From Qaidamihabitans albus (lineage in GTDB: Bacteria; Actinomycetota; Actinomycetes; Mycobacteriales; Pseudonocardiaceae), in assembly GCF_016464705.1 (NCBI RefSeq), contig NZ_JAEHOB010000001.1:372001-436000 (forward strand): a stretch of DNA of 64,000 nt, in the 5' to 3' direction. Below, piece by piece: positions 16,219-25,220 of this stretch. The position numbers and the translations under genes are program-made. Under the pieces are notes generated by a model. The model was not told where the DNA came from. It was given only the letters and a program-made list of their open reading frames with translations, and searched no databases. Within the stretch, counting starts at the first letter, position 1, and each line of letters begins with the position of its first letter.

Positions 16219-18284
16219 CCTCCCGCGCCCACCAGCATTCGGAAGCGCTGTCCACCACGCTGCTCGCCGCCGAGGCCGACCCGGACCGCGCCATCCTGCT
16301 CACCGGCGCGACGGTGGTGACCATGGACCCGACGCTCGGCACCCTCGACGGCGCCGACCTCCTGATCCGAGGGGACCGCATCGCCGACGTCGGCCACGGC
16401 CTCCACGCGCCGGATGCCATCGTCGTTGACGTGACCGGATCCGTGGTGGCTCCCGGTTTCGTGGACACCCACCGCCACGCGTGGCAGGCACAGATGCGGC
16501 GGACCATCCCAGACGTCGACGACCTCGCCGGCTACCTCACCTCCACCCTCGCCACGGCCTACAGCCCGCACGACATGTACGTCGGCACCCGGCTGGCCGC
16601 GCTGACGGCTCTGGACTGCGGCATCACGACGATGCTCGACTTCTCGCACAACTCCCGTACCAGCGAGCATTCCGATGCCGCGGTCACCGCCCTGCTCGAC
16701 ACCGGAATCCGCGGGGTACACGCCGCCATGGGCCCCCACTTCGGCAGCTGGGACCAGCAGTGGCCAGCCGATCTCGCCCGGCTGAAGACCACCTACTTCT
16801 CCTCCGACGACCGGCTCGTCACCCTGCGGCTCGCCGCGCTCGCCACGCCGGACATCGCCGGCCCCCGCCTCGCCTACGGTCCGGACCTCGCGCGCGTCGC
16901 GGCCGATCTCGACATCGGCGTGAGCCTCGACGTCATGTTCGGGACCGCCGCGTCCGAAGCGATACTGCGGTGGCAGCGCGCGGGGCTGCTCGGGCCGCAC
17001 CTGGAATCCATCCACTCGACCGCCCTGTCGGCAGACGCGTGGTCGGCGATGCGCGACGCCGGCGTCACCGTCTCGCTCGCACCCACCTCCGACACCCAGA
17101 TCGGTCTCGAGGACGCCGTCCCACCGGTCGACGAGGCACTCGCCCACGGAATCCACCCCGGGCTATCCGTCGACGTCGAGGTCGCGCTCGCCTCGGACAT
17201 GTTCACCCAGATGCGCACCCTGCTCAGCGTCCAGCGCATGCGTGCCGTCCACGCCACCTACGGCACCGGGGCCGAACCCGTGCGGATCACGACCAGCGAC
17301 GTGCTCGACTTCGCGACCCTCTCCGGCGCCCGCACGCTCGGACTCGACGGCGTCACCGGATCCCTCACCCCCGGCAAGCGGGCGGACCTGATCGTCGTGG
17401 ACGCCGAGGACCTCAACACCATGCCCCTGCACGACCCCGTCGGGACCCTCGTGCTCGGCGCCGAGCGCAGCAACATCACCTCCGTCTGGGTCGCCGGACG
17501 CCTGCGCAAGTGGGACCGCCGGCTCGTCGGCGTCGACATCGCCGCCCTACGCGACCAGGTGCACGCATCCGTCGAGTCGATCGCCACGCGCCTGGCCGGA
17601 CCGACAGGAGGCGATCACCCGATGACCCCGCGCCCCGGCACGCTCGTCGTCCGCGACGCACTCGTGCACATCACCCCCTCGCGCACGACCAGGGCCGACA
17701 TCGTCGTGACAGACGGGACGGTGACGCACGTCGGGACTCGGCGCCTGCCGGCGCAACCGGACGCCGTGACCATCGCCGCGGCGGGCGCATCCGCGGTGCC
17801 GCTGCTCGTCGACAGCGCCGTCCACGCTCGACCCCCGCACGACCGCCACCTCGACGACCTGGCACCCGGCAACCGCGCCGCCTTCGCCGTGATCCGAGGG
17901 GCCGTACGCGAGAACCGCATCCGCCACATGCTCGTTGTCAGCCCCCGCGACCTGCTCGCCGTCGTCGTCGGCGAGCAGGTCGAGGCTCGTCACGGTGTTC
18001 CAACCCGGCCGTCCGCCGACCCCGGGGACGGCTGGGCCGGCGCATGGACCGACCCGAACCGGGGAATGACACAGTTTCTGACGTCCCACGGGCGCTACTC
18101 CGAAACACGCGGTGGTCGCGCCGACGCGTACACCGGGCGCTACTGGGTGCACGAGGACCGGATCACCTATCTCGACGACCAGGGCTTCTGGGCCTTCGGC
18201 CAACAGGTGAACGGAATCCTGCACCACGCCGGGTACGTACTGCACCGAACCACTGACGGTGATCCACGCGGCGGGGGGCGATAG
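16215..18284 (+). CDS. Amidohydrolase-superfamily protein fused to an Atu4866-like domain
   Basis: 689 residues in three parts. Residues ~20-460 are an amidohydrolase of the cytosine/chlorohydrolase type: VVAPGFVDTHRHAWQ (HxH), ITTMLDFSHNS, then ESIHSTALS, GLSVDVEVALASDMFTQMR and GSLTPGKRADLIVVDAED. The strand that normally carries the next metal-binding His reads GVSLDVMFG, so one ligand appears to be Asp. Residues ~475-590 repeat an amidohydrolase-like sandwich head (DALVHITPSRTTRADIVV). The last ~80 residues (SHGRYSETRGGRADAYTGRY, HEDRITYLDD, GFWAFG) match the Atu4866 family. The ATG has an AAGGAGA site and overlaps the preceding stop. Substrate unknown; hydrolysis of a heterocyclic C-N or C-Cl bond is a family-level guess. 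Confidence 0.8.
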   Translation: MTSRAHQHSEALSTTLLAAEADPDRAILLTGATVVTMDPTLGTLDGADLLIRGDRIADVGHGLHAPDAIVVDVTGSVVAPGFVDTHRHAWQAQMRRTIPDVDDLAGYLTSTLATAYSPHDMYVGTRLAALTALDCGITTMLDFSHNSRTSEHSDAAVTALLDTGIRGVHAAMGPHFGSWDQQWPADLARLKTTYFSSDDRLVTLRLAALATPDIAGPRLAYGPDLARVAADLDIGVSLDVMFGTAASEAILRWQRAGLLGPHLESIHSTALSADAWSAMRDAGVTVSLAPTSDTQIGLEDAVPPVDEALAHGIHPGLSVDVEVALASDMFTQMRTLLSVQRMRAVHATYGTGAEPVRITTSDVLDFATLSGARTLGLDGVTGSLTPGKRADLIVVDAEDLNTMPLHDPVGTLVLGAERSNITSVWVAGRLRKWDRRLVGVDIAALRDQVHASVESIATRLAGPTGGDHPMTPRPGTLVVRDALVHITPSRTTRADIVVTDGTVTHVGTRRLPAQPDAVTIAAAGASAVPLLVDSAVHARPPHDRHLDDLAPGNRAAFAVIRGAVRENRIRHMLVVSPRDLLAVVVGEQVEARHGVPTRPSADPGDGWAGAWTDPNRGMTQFLTSHGRYSETRGGRADAYTGRYWVHEDRITYLDDQGFWAFGQQVNGILHHAGYVLHRTTDGDPRGGGR

Positions 18285-18335
18285 CGCGGCCGCCTCATCC
18301 GGGATGACTAAGGTGGATCCGAGAGGTGATCTGGC

Positions 18336-19949
18336 ATGGACATCGCGCCGGCGACGATCTTCACGGCCCGGACCGTGCACGCGCAGGCCGCGGGACCCGT
18401 CGAGGCGTTCGCGGTCGTGGGGGAGCACGTCGTCGCCTCCGGCTCGCCGGGCGCGCTGCGCGAGCGCTTTCCCGAGGCCGAGGTGTGCGACTTCGGCGAC
18501 GCCACTATCGTTCCCGGGTTCAACGACGCACACATTCACATCGGACTCACGGCCGAGGACCTGCTGCACCTCGACCTGTCCCACGCCACCGTGGGCACGG
18601 TCGACGGCCTGCTCGAACGGGTCCGCGCCGAGGCGGCTTCGGCGCGGACCGGCGGGTGGGTCCGGGGCGCCCGCTACGACGACGTCAAGACGGGCTCGCT
18701 CACGCGGCATGAGCTGGACGTCGCCGCGGGCGACGTGCCGGTGATCATCACGCACATCGCCGCGCACTGGGGCGTGGCCAACAGCGCCGCGCTCGCGGCC
18801 CTCGGCTACCACGACGGTAGCGAGCCGCCGCCCGGTGGCGACCTCGGCAGGGATGCCGGTGGCAGGCTAGACGGCCGGCTGATCGAACGTGCCCTGCTCG
18901 ACGTCCTCTACCCGGCGACGGGAAAGGGGAGCTCCCCGATCGAGCCGAGCAGCGAGGACGAGCGGCTGGCCGGCCTGCGCAGGGCCGTCGAGCTGTGGCA
19001 CCGCGCCGGGCTCACGTCGATCTGCGACGCGTTGACCTCCCCGGCCGACGTCGCCCTGCTGCGCCGCGCCCGCGCCACCGGTGACCTCACGCTGCGCACC
19101 GGCATGCTGCTGGCGGTCGACCATTACGCCAAGGCACGGGAACTGGGTGTCGGCAGCGGTTTCGGCGACGATCATCTGCGACTGGTCGGCGTCAAGAGTT
19201 TCGTGGACGGCGCGATCGGCGGGCGCACGTGCCTGCTGTCGGAGCCGTTCGTCGGCACCGACTACCGGGGTGTGCAGATCACCGGCACCAGCGAGCTGCA
19301 CGACCAGGTCGCGAGCGTGCACGGCCACGGCGACCGGATGGGCGTGCACGCCAACGGCGACGCCGCGATCCGGCTGCTGCTCGACATCTACGAGGACGTC
19401 GCAAGGGCCGATCCCAAGCCGGGCCTTCGTCATCGCATCGAGCACTGCACGCTGATCGACGACGAGATCCTGCGGCGCATGCGGGCCCTTGACCTCGTCG
19501 CCGTGCCGTTCGCCGGGTATCCCGCGTACCACGGCGGTGCACTGGAGTCGTGGTACGGCGCCGAACGCGTCGGCCGGATGTTCGCGCACCGGTCGTTCCT
19601 CGACGCGGGGATCACCGTCGCCGGGTCGTCGGACTACCCGTGCGGCCCGTTCGAGCCACTGCTCGGGATGCAGAGCATGGTGACCCGCCGTGGCATCGAC
19701 GACGGCGCGCTCGTCGGGCAGCGGCAGCGGATCAGCGCGGCCGAGGCCCTCGCGGTCTACACGGTCGGTTCGGCCGCGGCCAGCGGCGACGAGAACCGCA
19801 AGGGACGCCTCGCACCGGGTTTCCTCGCCGACTTCGTCGTGCTCGACCAGGACCCGCTTGCCATCGACCCGTCCGGTATCGCGCAGGTCGGGGTGCGCCA
19901 CACCTATGTGGGCGGGCGGCTCGTGAGTGAAGAGGGCCGTGCGGCGTAG
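18336..19949 (+). CDS. YtcJ-type amidohydrolase
   Basis: A 537-residue metal-dependent hydrolase of the Amidohydro_3/YtcJ family. Seen: TIVPGFNDAHIHIG (HxH), the GVKSFVDGAIGGRT segment, GVHANGDAAI (His), LRHRIEHC (His), GSSDYPCGPFEPL (catalytic Asp) and GRLAPGFLADFVVLDQDP. All metal ligands of the family seem present and the length is normal. The ATG follows a GAGGTGAT site. It is downstream of the Atu4866-fused amidohydrolase in the same direction (51 bp), and is similar in type to the protein at 28749. Substrate is not predictable from sequence; relatives act on exocyclic amides or deaminate small nitrogen compounds. Confidence 0.88.
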   Translation: MDIAPATIFTARTVHAQAAGPVEAFAVVGEHVVASGSPGALRERFPEAEVCDFGDATIVPGFNDAHIHIGLTAEDLLHLDLSHATVGTVDGLLERVRAEAASARTGGWVRGARYDDVKTGSLTRHELDVAAGDVPVIITHIAAHWGVANSAALAALGYHDGSEPPPGGDLGRDAGGRLDGRLIERALLDVLYPATGKGSSPIEPSSEDERLAGLRRAVELWHRAGLTSICDALTSPADVALLRRARATGDLTLRTGMLLAVDHYAKARELGVGSGFGDDHLRLVGVKSFVDGAIGGRTCLLSEPFVGTDYRGVQITGTSELHDQVASVHGHGDRMGVHANGDAAIRLLLDIYEDVARADPKPGLRHRIEHCTLIDDEILRRMRALDLVAVPFAGYPAYHGGALESWYGAERVGRMFAHRSFLDAGITVAGSSDYPCGPFEPLLGMQSMVTRRGIDDGALVGQRQRISAAEALAVYTVGSAAASGDENRKGRLAPGFLADFVVLDQDPLAIDPSGIAQVGVRHTYVGGRLVSEEGRAA

Positions 19950-19967
19950 CGGCCGCAGGCCACCGGT

Positions 19968-20009
19968 CGTGAGTGCGTAACAGTGTTCTAACTCGCGTGC
20001 GCACTCACG
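19968..20009. repeat. CGTGAGTG hairpin repeat, copy 1
   Basis: A 42-base imperfect palindrome with ends CGTGAGTGCG and CGCACTCACG and the centre GTTCTAACTCGCG. It is identical over 42 bases to the copy at 54469-54510. It lies between the ends of two convergent genes, so it can serve as a two-way terminator. Confidence 0.8.
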
Positions 20010-20063
20010 AGGTCCACGCCCGTCCAACGTTCGACCGTGTTGAACACCGAGCGCCCTGGTCGG

Positions 20064-20537
20064 TCAGCGCGGGGTGAGCCGGACAACCGGGTATTCCCGG
20101 TCGCTCTTGCGCTGGTACTTCGCGTAGCGGGGCTGGGCGTCGACGATGCGCTGCCATGCCTGTTCCCGGTCGGCGCCGTCGAGCCGGTGCGGCGTCACCG
20201 GCACGGTGCCGCGGCCGGGGAGTTCGATCGACGCCCGGTCCGGGTGCGCCATCAGGTTGACGTACCAGTCCGGGTGCCTGCGCCCGCCGCCCGATGCGAC
20301 GATCAGCCAGTCGTCCTCACCGTTGGCGAACCACGTCACAGGGGTTTCCCGCGGCTGCCCCGTCTGACGACCCACGGTCTGCAGGATCAGCAGGTCCATG
20401 CCCATCACCCTGCCGCCTTTACGTCGGATACGGGCGTTCGTACGGGCGTTCATTCGCCGCTGCACCCACCGTGACATCGCGCCTGGCGAACCGCTCTTGC
20501 GCTGTCCGCGACTGCCTGCTTGCTTGTTGTCCGTCAT
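20064..20537 (-). CDS. Ddn-like deazaflavin-dependent (F420) nitroreductase
   Basis: A 157-residue protein of the Ddn/FDOR-A split-barrel family that uses F420H2 to reduce varied substrates. Seen: LLILQTVGRQTGQPRETPV (the LxTxGRxSGxxRxxPL cofactor motif), DDWLIVASGGGRRHPDWYVNL (SxGGxxxxPxWYxNL) and an ERAWQRIVDAQPRYAKYQRK end (AWxxxxxxxPxYxxYQxx). Length and order are typical. The ATG at 20537 has a GGAGGT site. It stands alone, convergent with the upstream amidohydrolase. Physiological substrate unknown; relatives handle quinones, nitroimidazoles and coumarins. Confidence 0.9.
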   Translation of the reverse strand: MTDNKQAGSRGQRKSGSPGAMSRWVQRRMNARTNARIRRKGGRVMGMDLLILQTVGRQTGQPRETPVTWFANGEDDWLIVASGGGRRHPDWYVNLMAHPDRASIELPGRGTVPVTPHRLDGADREQAWQRIVDAQPRYAKYQRKSDREYPVVRLTPR

Positions 20538-20717
20538 GTTGCTACCTCCGGTCGCTCTCGCCGGTCACGCTAGCCGCGGCCTGCCGCCCGGTGCTTCTCG
20601 ATTCCTGATCGGTCGGCACCCATCTCGCGCCGGGGCCGCGGATCGTGTTCGATGGCGAGCAGGCGCCGGCCGTCCCGGCACCGGGGCTGGGCAAGCACGA
20701 TGAGCGGTAAGGAAGTC

Positions 20718-21563
20718 ATGTCGCTGCGACAACATCTCGACGGCTGGAAGCCGGGGCCGACAACCGATCACGACGTCATCTCCGAGGGTCCGGTCGCGGC
20801 GCTCTCGGCGGTGCTCGACCAGCCGGTCGCGGCACGGCGCGGCGACCCGCTGCCGCCGCTGTGGCACTGGCTGCACTTCCTCGAATGGCCGCCCCAGGCC
20901 GAGCTCGGCGCCGACGGCCATCCCTCGGGCGGGCACTTCCTCCCGCCCGTTCCCGATCGCCGCCGCATGTTCGCGGGCGGCCGGTTGCGCGTGTCAACGC
21001 CCCTGGAGGTAGGGCTTGCCGCCGAGCGGGCGTCCACAGTGGAAAGTGCCGTGGTGAAGCACGGCAACACCGGCGAGATGGCTTTCGTGACGGTGCGTTC
21101 CGAGTTCAGGCAGGCAGGCGAGCCGAGGGTCGTCGAGGAGGTCGACTACGTCTACCGCTCGGGCGAGGACTCGCGCAGGAGGTTCACCGCGGCCACGGGG
21201 CCGCCGCCCGAGTCGTCGGCGGCGTGGCAGCTCACTCCCGTGACCGATCCCGCGCTGCTGTTCCGGTTCAGCGCGCTGACCGCCAACGCCCACCGCATCC
21301 ACTACGACGCCCCGTATGCCACGGAGGTGGAGTGGTACCCGGGGCTCGTCGTGCACGGACCGCTGCTGGTGCTGCTGATGCTGGAGCTGGTGCGGCGGCA
21401 CGAACCGCGACCGGTCCGCTCGGTGGACTTCCGGCTGCGCCGACCGGTGTTCTGCGGCGAGTCGATCCTGGTGCACGGCGAGCGGGAGGGCAGCGCGGCC
21501 GAGCTCGCGGTCACCGGCGCGGGCGGGCACACCCACGCCACGGCGCGGGTGGAGCCGGAATGA
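20718..21563 (+). CDS. FAS1-like / HTD2-type acyl-CoA hydratase
   Basis: About 281 residues of the double hot-dog FAS1-like dehydratase family (itaconyl/mesaconyl-CoA hydratase or HTD2-type). Typical segments: LPPLWHWLHFLEW, GGHFLPPVPDRRRMFAGGRL, a VYRSG linker, FRFSALTANAHRIHYD (the hydratase-2 motif with the catalytic Asn/His) and GLVVHGPLLVLLMLEL. I prefer the ATG at 20718, with AAGG upstream; ATG 20700 is also in frame. The acyl-CoA dehydrogenase gene follows 97 bp later in the same direction, so the two likely act on one acyl-CoA pathway. Confidence 0.85.
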   Translation: MSLRQHLDGWKPGPTTDHDVISEGPVAALSAVLDQPVAARRGDPLPPLWHWLHFLEWPPQAELGADGHPSGGHFLPPVPDRRRMFAGGRLRVSTPLEVGLAAERASTVESAVVKHGNTGEMAFVTVRSEFRQAGEPRVVEEVDYVYRSGEDSRRRFTAATGPPPESSAAWQLTPVTDPALLFRFSALTANAHRIHYDAPYATEVEWYPGLVVHGPLLVLLMLELVRRHEPRPVRSVDFRLRRPVFCGESILVHGEREGSAAELAVTGAGGHTHATARVEPE

Positions 21564-21660
21564 GACAGCTGACCGGACCGGCCCGCGCTCATCCCGCTCG
21601 TCGAGACCGCCAGGGGTGCAACGGGTGCTCTCCGCCGCTGCGCGAAAGGAAAGGCTGAGA

Positions 21661-22824
21661 ATGTACGGGCTCAACACCGACGAGCAGGCCATGGTCGCCA
21701 CCGTCCGCGACTTCGTGGACAGGCAGGTGCGGCCGAAGGTGCGCGAGCTGGAGCACGCCGACACCTATCCGGAGGAGCTCATCGAGCAGATGAAGGGGAT
21801 GGGCGTTTTCGGGCTGGCCATTCCCGAACCTTACGGCGACGTGCGGGTCTCCACCCCCTGCTACGCGATGATCACCGAGGAACTCTCGCGGGGCTGGATG
21901 AGCCTGGCAGGCGCGATGGGCGGGCACACCGTGGTCTCGAAACTCCTGCTCGACCACGGCACGGAGGAGCAGAAGCAGAGGTACCTGCCGCGCATGGCCA
22001 CGGGCGAGCTGCGGGCGACGATGGCACTCACCGAGCCGGGTGGCGGTTCGGACCTGCAGGCGATGCGGACGGTCGCGCGCCGCGACGGCGACGGCGGTTA
22101 CGTCGTCAACGGCACGAAGACCTGGATCACCAACGCGCGCAAGGCCGGTCTGGTGGCCCTGCTGTGCAAGACCGACCCCGCCGCCGAGCCCGCGCACAGG
22201 GGAATCAGCGTCCTGCTCATGGAGAAGGTCCCGGGCTTCACCGTTTCCAGGGACCTGCCCAAGCTGGGCTACAAGGGCGTCGAGAGCTGCGAGCTGTCCT
22301 TCGTGGACTGCCAGGTACCCGCGGACGCGCTGCTCGGGGAGACCGAGGGCGCCGGGTTCGGGCAGATGATGCGAGGGCTGGAGATCGGCCGCATCCAAGT
22401 CGCCGCGCGTGCGACCGGTGTGGGGAGGGCGGCACTCGACGACTCCCTTCGCTACGCGCAGGAACGGGAGGCGTTCGGCCGCCCGATCTGGAAGCACGAG
22501 TCCGTCGGCAACCACCTCGCCGACATGGCCACCAAGCTCACCGCCGCGCGGCAGCTGCTGCTGCACGCCGCGCACCGCTTCGACAGCGGCGAGCGTTCCG
22601 ACATGGAGGCCGGGATGGCCAAGCTGTTCTGCTCCGAGGTGGCGATGGAGATCGCGCTCAACGCCATCCGCGTGCACGGCGGTTACGGCTACTCGACGGA
22701 GTTCGACGTCGAGCGCTACTTCAGGGACGCGCCACTGATGATCGTCGGGGAGGGCACCAACGAGATCCAGCGCAACGTGATCGTGTCGCAGCTCGTCGCG
22801 CGGGGTGGCATCTCCGGGGACTGA
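21661..22824 (+). CDS. Acyl-CoA dehydrogenase
   Basis: A 387-residue flavoprotein. The family signatures are MALTEPGGGSDLQAM (FAD-binding signature 1), ITNARKAGLV, the substrate-binding REAFGRPIWKHESV and the C-terminal IRVHGGYGYSTEFDVERYFRDAPLMIVGEGTNEIQRN pattern, in which the Glu of GEGTNE is the catalytic base. Length is normal. The ATG at 21661 is preceded by GAAAGGAAAGG. With the hydratase just upstream it would oxidise an acyl-CoA to its enoyl form, after which the hydratase adds water. Chain length or branching cannot be told. Confidence 0.93.
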   Translation: MYGLNTDEQAMVATVRDFVDRQVRPKVRELEHADTYPEELIEQMKGMGVFGLAIPEPYGDVRVSTPCYAMITEELSRGWMSLAGAMGGHTVVSKLLLDHGTEEQKQRYLPRMATGELRATMALTEPGGGSDLQAMRTVARRDGDGGYVVNGTKTWITNARKAGLVALLCKTDPAAEPAHRGISVLLMEKVPGFTVSRDLPKLGYKGVESCELSFVDCQVPADALLGETEGAGFGQMMRGLEIGRIQVAARATGVGRAALDDSLRYAQEREAFGRPIWKHESVGNHLADMATKLTAARQLLLHAAHRFDSGERSDMEAGMAKLFCSEVAMEIALNAIRVHGGYGYSTEFDVERYFRDAPLMIVGEGTNEIQRNVIVSQLVARGGISGD

Positions 22825-22854
22825 ACTCGGCCGGTGCGCCCTGCCCTCCAGCGC

Positions 22855-23313
22855 TCAGCCGTCGAGGTTCGCGCGGTAGCGATTCACCGAATCGGTCAGC
22901 TGGTGCAGCGTGGTGCGCAGCTCGTCGATCTGGGCGGGGCCCAGGCCCATGGCCTCGCCGACGACCCCGGGCAGCGATACGGCCTTCGCCCGCAGCCGGT
23001 CGCCCTCCTCGGTCAGCGTGACCCGCACCGAGCGCTCGTCATCGCCCCGGCGCTCGCGGCGCACGAGCCCTGCCTTCTCCAGGCGCTTGAGCAGCGGCGA
23101 GAGCGTGCCCGAGTCCACGCACAGTGCCTGGCCGAGCTCCTTCACCCCGCGGTCCCCGTGCTCCCACAGCGAGAGCATCACCAGGTACTGCGGGTAGGTC
23201 AGGCCGAGGTCGTCGAGCAACGGTCGGTACAGGCCGGTGACGGCGCGTGACGCCGCGTGCAGCGCGAAGCACAGCTGCTCGTCGAGCCGGGGTACGACCG
23301 CGTCGGCCGCCAT
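22855..23313 (-). CDS. ohrR: OhrR/MarR-family redox-sensing repressor
   Basis: A 152-residue MarR-family regulator closely matching OhrR: the N-terminal QLCFALHAASRAV contains the reactive Cys (about residue 15), followed by YRPLLDDLGLTYPQYLVMLSLWE, the DNA-binding DSGTLSPLLKRLEKAGLVRR and the wing DDERSVRVTLT. OhrR senses organic hydroperoxides through that Cys. The ATG at 23313 has an AGGAGGTAGCC-like site; the longer frame is not needed. It diverges from the esterase gene at 23484 with an inverted repeat between. An ohr peroxidase gene, the usual target, is not in the window. Confidence 0.88.
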   Translation of the reverse strand: MAADAVVPRLDEQLCFALHAASRAVTGLYRPLLDDLGLTYPQYLVMLSLWEHGDRGVKELGQALCVDSGTLSPLLKRLEKAGLVRRERRGDDERSVRVTLTEEGDRLRAKAVSLPGVVGEAMGLGPAQIDELRTTLHQLTDSVNRYRANLDG

Positions 23314-23410
23314 GGCTACCTCCTCGCCGGGTGGTCGGTGAACCAGCCCATGCTGCCGGACCAAGCGGTGATCGCGCAACTTAAGTGTCCAACATCTCAT
23401 AGTAGGCTAT

Positions 23411-23429
23411 TTAGTTGCGCACAACTTAA
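23411..23429. promoter_or_regulatory. Inverted repeat, candidate OhrR operator
   Basis: TTAGTTG (23411-23417) and CAACTTAA (23422-23429) form an inverted repeat around CGCA in the divergent ohrR/esterase promoter region. A second CGCAACTTAAG half-site occurs near 23376. AT-rich palindromes of this kind are typical of OhrR operators. Confidence 0.5.
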
Positions 23430-23483
23430 TCGCTCGCTACTGTTCTGCTCGTTCACATCGATCCCGCCGCAGAGGAGCCAGTC

Positions 23484-24467
23484 ATGGCCGCCAACCCGCA
23501 CAACCTCGCCCTCGAGCCCGCAGCCCAGGCCTTCGTCGAGGCGACCGCACAGCCGCCGTTCCTGTACGAACTCGGTCCCGCCGAGGGCCGCCGCACGGTC
23601 GACGAGGTGCAGTCCGGCGACGTCGCCAAGCCCGACGTGGACGTCACGGATCTCACCGTTCCCGGTGACCCGAACGGCGACGTCCGTGGCGTCCAGGTCC
23701 GCATCGTGCGGCCCGCCGGCGTCACCGGCCCGCTACCCGTGCTGGTCTACCTGCACGGCGCCGGGTGGGTTTTCGGCAACGCGCACACTCACGACCGGCT
23801 GGTCCGCGAGCTCTCCGTCGGTGCCCGTGCCGCCGTCGTGTTTCCCGAGTACAGCCGGGCACCCGAGGCTCGCTATCCCGTCGCCGTCGAGGAGAACTAC
23901 GCCGTCGCGACGTGGGTCGCTCGCCACGGCGCCGAGCACGACCTCGACTCGGCGCGCATCGCGATCGCGGGCGACTCGGCCGGCGGGAACATGACCGCCG
24001 CGGTGACGCTGCTCGCCAAGCAGCGCGGCGACGTGCGCTTCGTGCAGCAGGTGCTGTTCTACCCGGTCACCGACACGACTCTGGAGTCGCCGACCGAGTC
24101 GTACCGGCGGTTCGGCGAGGGTGGCTACTTCCTCACTCTCGAGGCGATGCGCTGGTTCCTGGACCAGTACCTGCCGGACCACGACCGCCGTACCGAGATC
24201 ACGGCCTCGCCGCTGCGGGCCACCACCGAGGATCTGACCGGGCTGCCGCCCGCACTCGTGATCACGGCCGAGGCCGACGTCCTGCGCGACGAGGGTGAGG
24301 CTTACGCCGCGAAGCTGCGGCAGGCCGGCGTGCCGGTGACCGCCGTCCGCTACCTGGGCACCATCCACGACTTCGTGATGCTCAACGCGCTGCGCGAGAC
24401 GCACGCGGCCGAGGCCGCCATCAACCAGGCGGTCGCCGCGCTGCGGACCGCGTTCGCCACCGGCTGA
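23484..24467 (+). CDS. HSL-family alpha/beta-hydrolase (esterase/lipase)
   Basis: A 327-residue serine hydrolase of the hormone-sensitive-lipase (Aes) family. The oxyanion motif HGAGW replaces the usual HGGG/HGGGW, the nucleophile elbow is GDSAGG, the acid lies in ITAEADVLRDE and the His in GTIHDF. Length is typical and there is no signal peptide. An AGAGGAG site precedes the ATG. It diverges from ohrR and is probably controlled by it, a pairing also known from other actinomycetes but less common than ohrR-ohr. Substrate: a short-chain ester or possibly an oxidised lipid; unproven. Confidence 0.88.
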   Translation: MAANPHNLALEPAAQAFVEATAQPPFLYELGPAEGRRTVDEVQSGDVAKPDVDVTDLTVPGDPNGDVRGVQVRIVRPAGVTGPLPVLVYLHGAGWVFGNAHTHDRLVRELSVGARAAVVFPEYSRAPEARYPVAVEENYAVATWVARHGAEHDLDSARIAIAGDSAGGNMTAAVTLLAKQRGDVRFVQQVLFYPVTDTTLESPTESYRRFGEGGYFLTLEAMRWFLDQYLPDHDRRTEITASPLRATTEDLTGLPPALVITAEADVLRDEGEAYAAKLRQAGVPVTAVRYLGTIHDFVMLNALRETHAAEAAINQAVAALRTAFATG

Positions 24468-24587
24468 TCCGGCCGTGACCGGCGCTTTCCCGGCGGTGAG
24501 CGCAGGGAAGGCGCCCTCCACCTTCCCGGCGAGGCCGGGTGCCCCGATCGGCGGTATTGTATTCTGCATACCGTGTACACTGCCCGG

Positions 24588-25202
24588 ATGACGATCGCCC
24601 CAGACGGACGCAGCCTCAGCAACGACGTGGTCCGGCTCGACGTACTGCAGCCGGAGGACGCGGCCGAACTCTTCGCCGCCTTCGACGACGAACGCGTCTG
24701 GGCCGGTGGCTGGGCAGGTGGCCCGGCGGCCCGGCCCACCGAGCCTGCCGGCATGCGAGCGGTGGTGGACAAGCTCATCGCAGGCGGTGTCGCGTATGCG
24801 GTACGCGCCGCCGCCGACGGAGGCCTGGTCGGCACCGTCAGCCTTCTTGACATAGACCTGACGAACGAGCACTGCATGCTGGGCGGCACGGCCTACTCGC
24901 CGGTGGTGTGGGGCACCCCCGTCAACGCGGCCACCAATCTGGCGCTGCTCGGCCACGTCTTCGACGACTGCGGCTTCGGCCGCCTCATGTTCCAGACGGA
25001 CGTGCTCAACACGCCCATGCAGACGGCGCTCGAGAAGATGGGTGCGGCACGGGAAGGCGTGCTGCGCCGGCACAAGCGGCGCGCGGACGGCACGTTCCGC
25101 GACTCCGCCGTCTTCTCCATTCTGCGGGAGGAGTGGCCTGCCACCCGAGATCGGCTGGCCGCGCGGCTGACGGCGCGGGCCGGCCAGTCGGCGAACAGGT
25201 GA
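24588..25202 (+). CDS. GNAT-family N-acetyltransferase
   Basis: About 204 residues matching RimJ/RimL-type GNAT enzymes: RLDVLQPEDAAELFAAF at the start, GTVSLLDIDLTNEHCMLGGTAYSP (core strand), NLALLGHVFDDCGFGRLMFQTDVLNTPMQTALEKMGAAREGVLR (the acetyl-CoA helix and the LNxxMQxALEKxGA motif). No clear ribosome site is visible; ATG 24588 and GTG 24573 are both possible, and leaderless translation could be used. It acetylates an amine or a protein N-terminus; the target is unknown. Confidence 0.85.
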   Translation: MTIAPDGRSLSNDVVRLDVLQPEDAAELFAAFDDERVWAGGWAGGPAARPTEPAGMRAVVDKLIAGGVAYAVRAAADGGLVGTVSLLDIDLTNEHCMLGGTAYSPVVWGTPVNAATNLALLGHVFDDCGFGRLMFQTDVLNTPMQTALEKMGAAREGVLRRHKRRADGTFRDSAVFSILREEWPATRDRLAARLTARAGQSANR

Positions 25203-25220
25203 GCCGCGCCGGTCGGGCGA

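Noticed and set aside
16481-18256. 591-residue plus-strand frame
   Set aside because: Out-of-frame shadow of the 16215-18284 gene, almost entirely Arg/Pro/Ala.
17547-18812. Long minus-strand frame over the amidohydrolases
   Set aside because: Val/Gly/Arg-rich shadow; the plus strand carries HxH and GADLVV motifs of two real genes.
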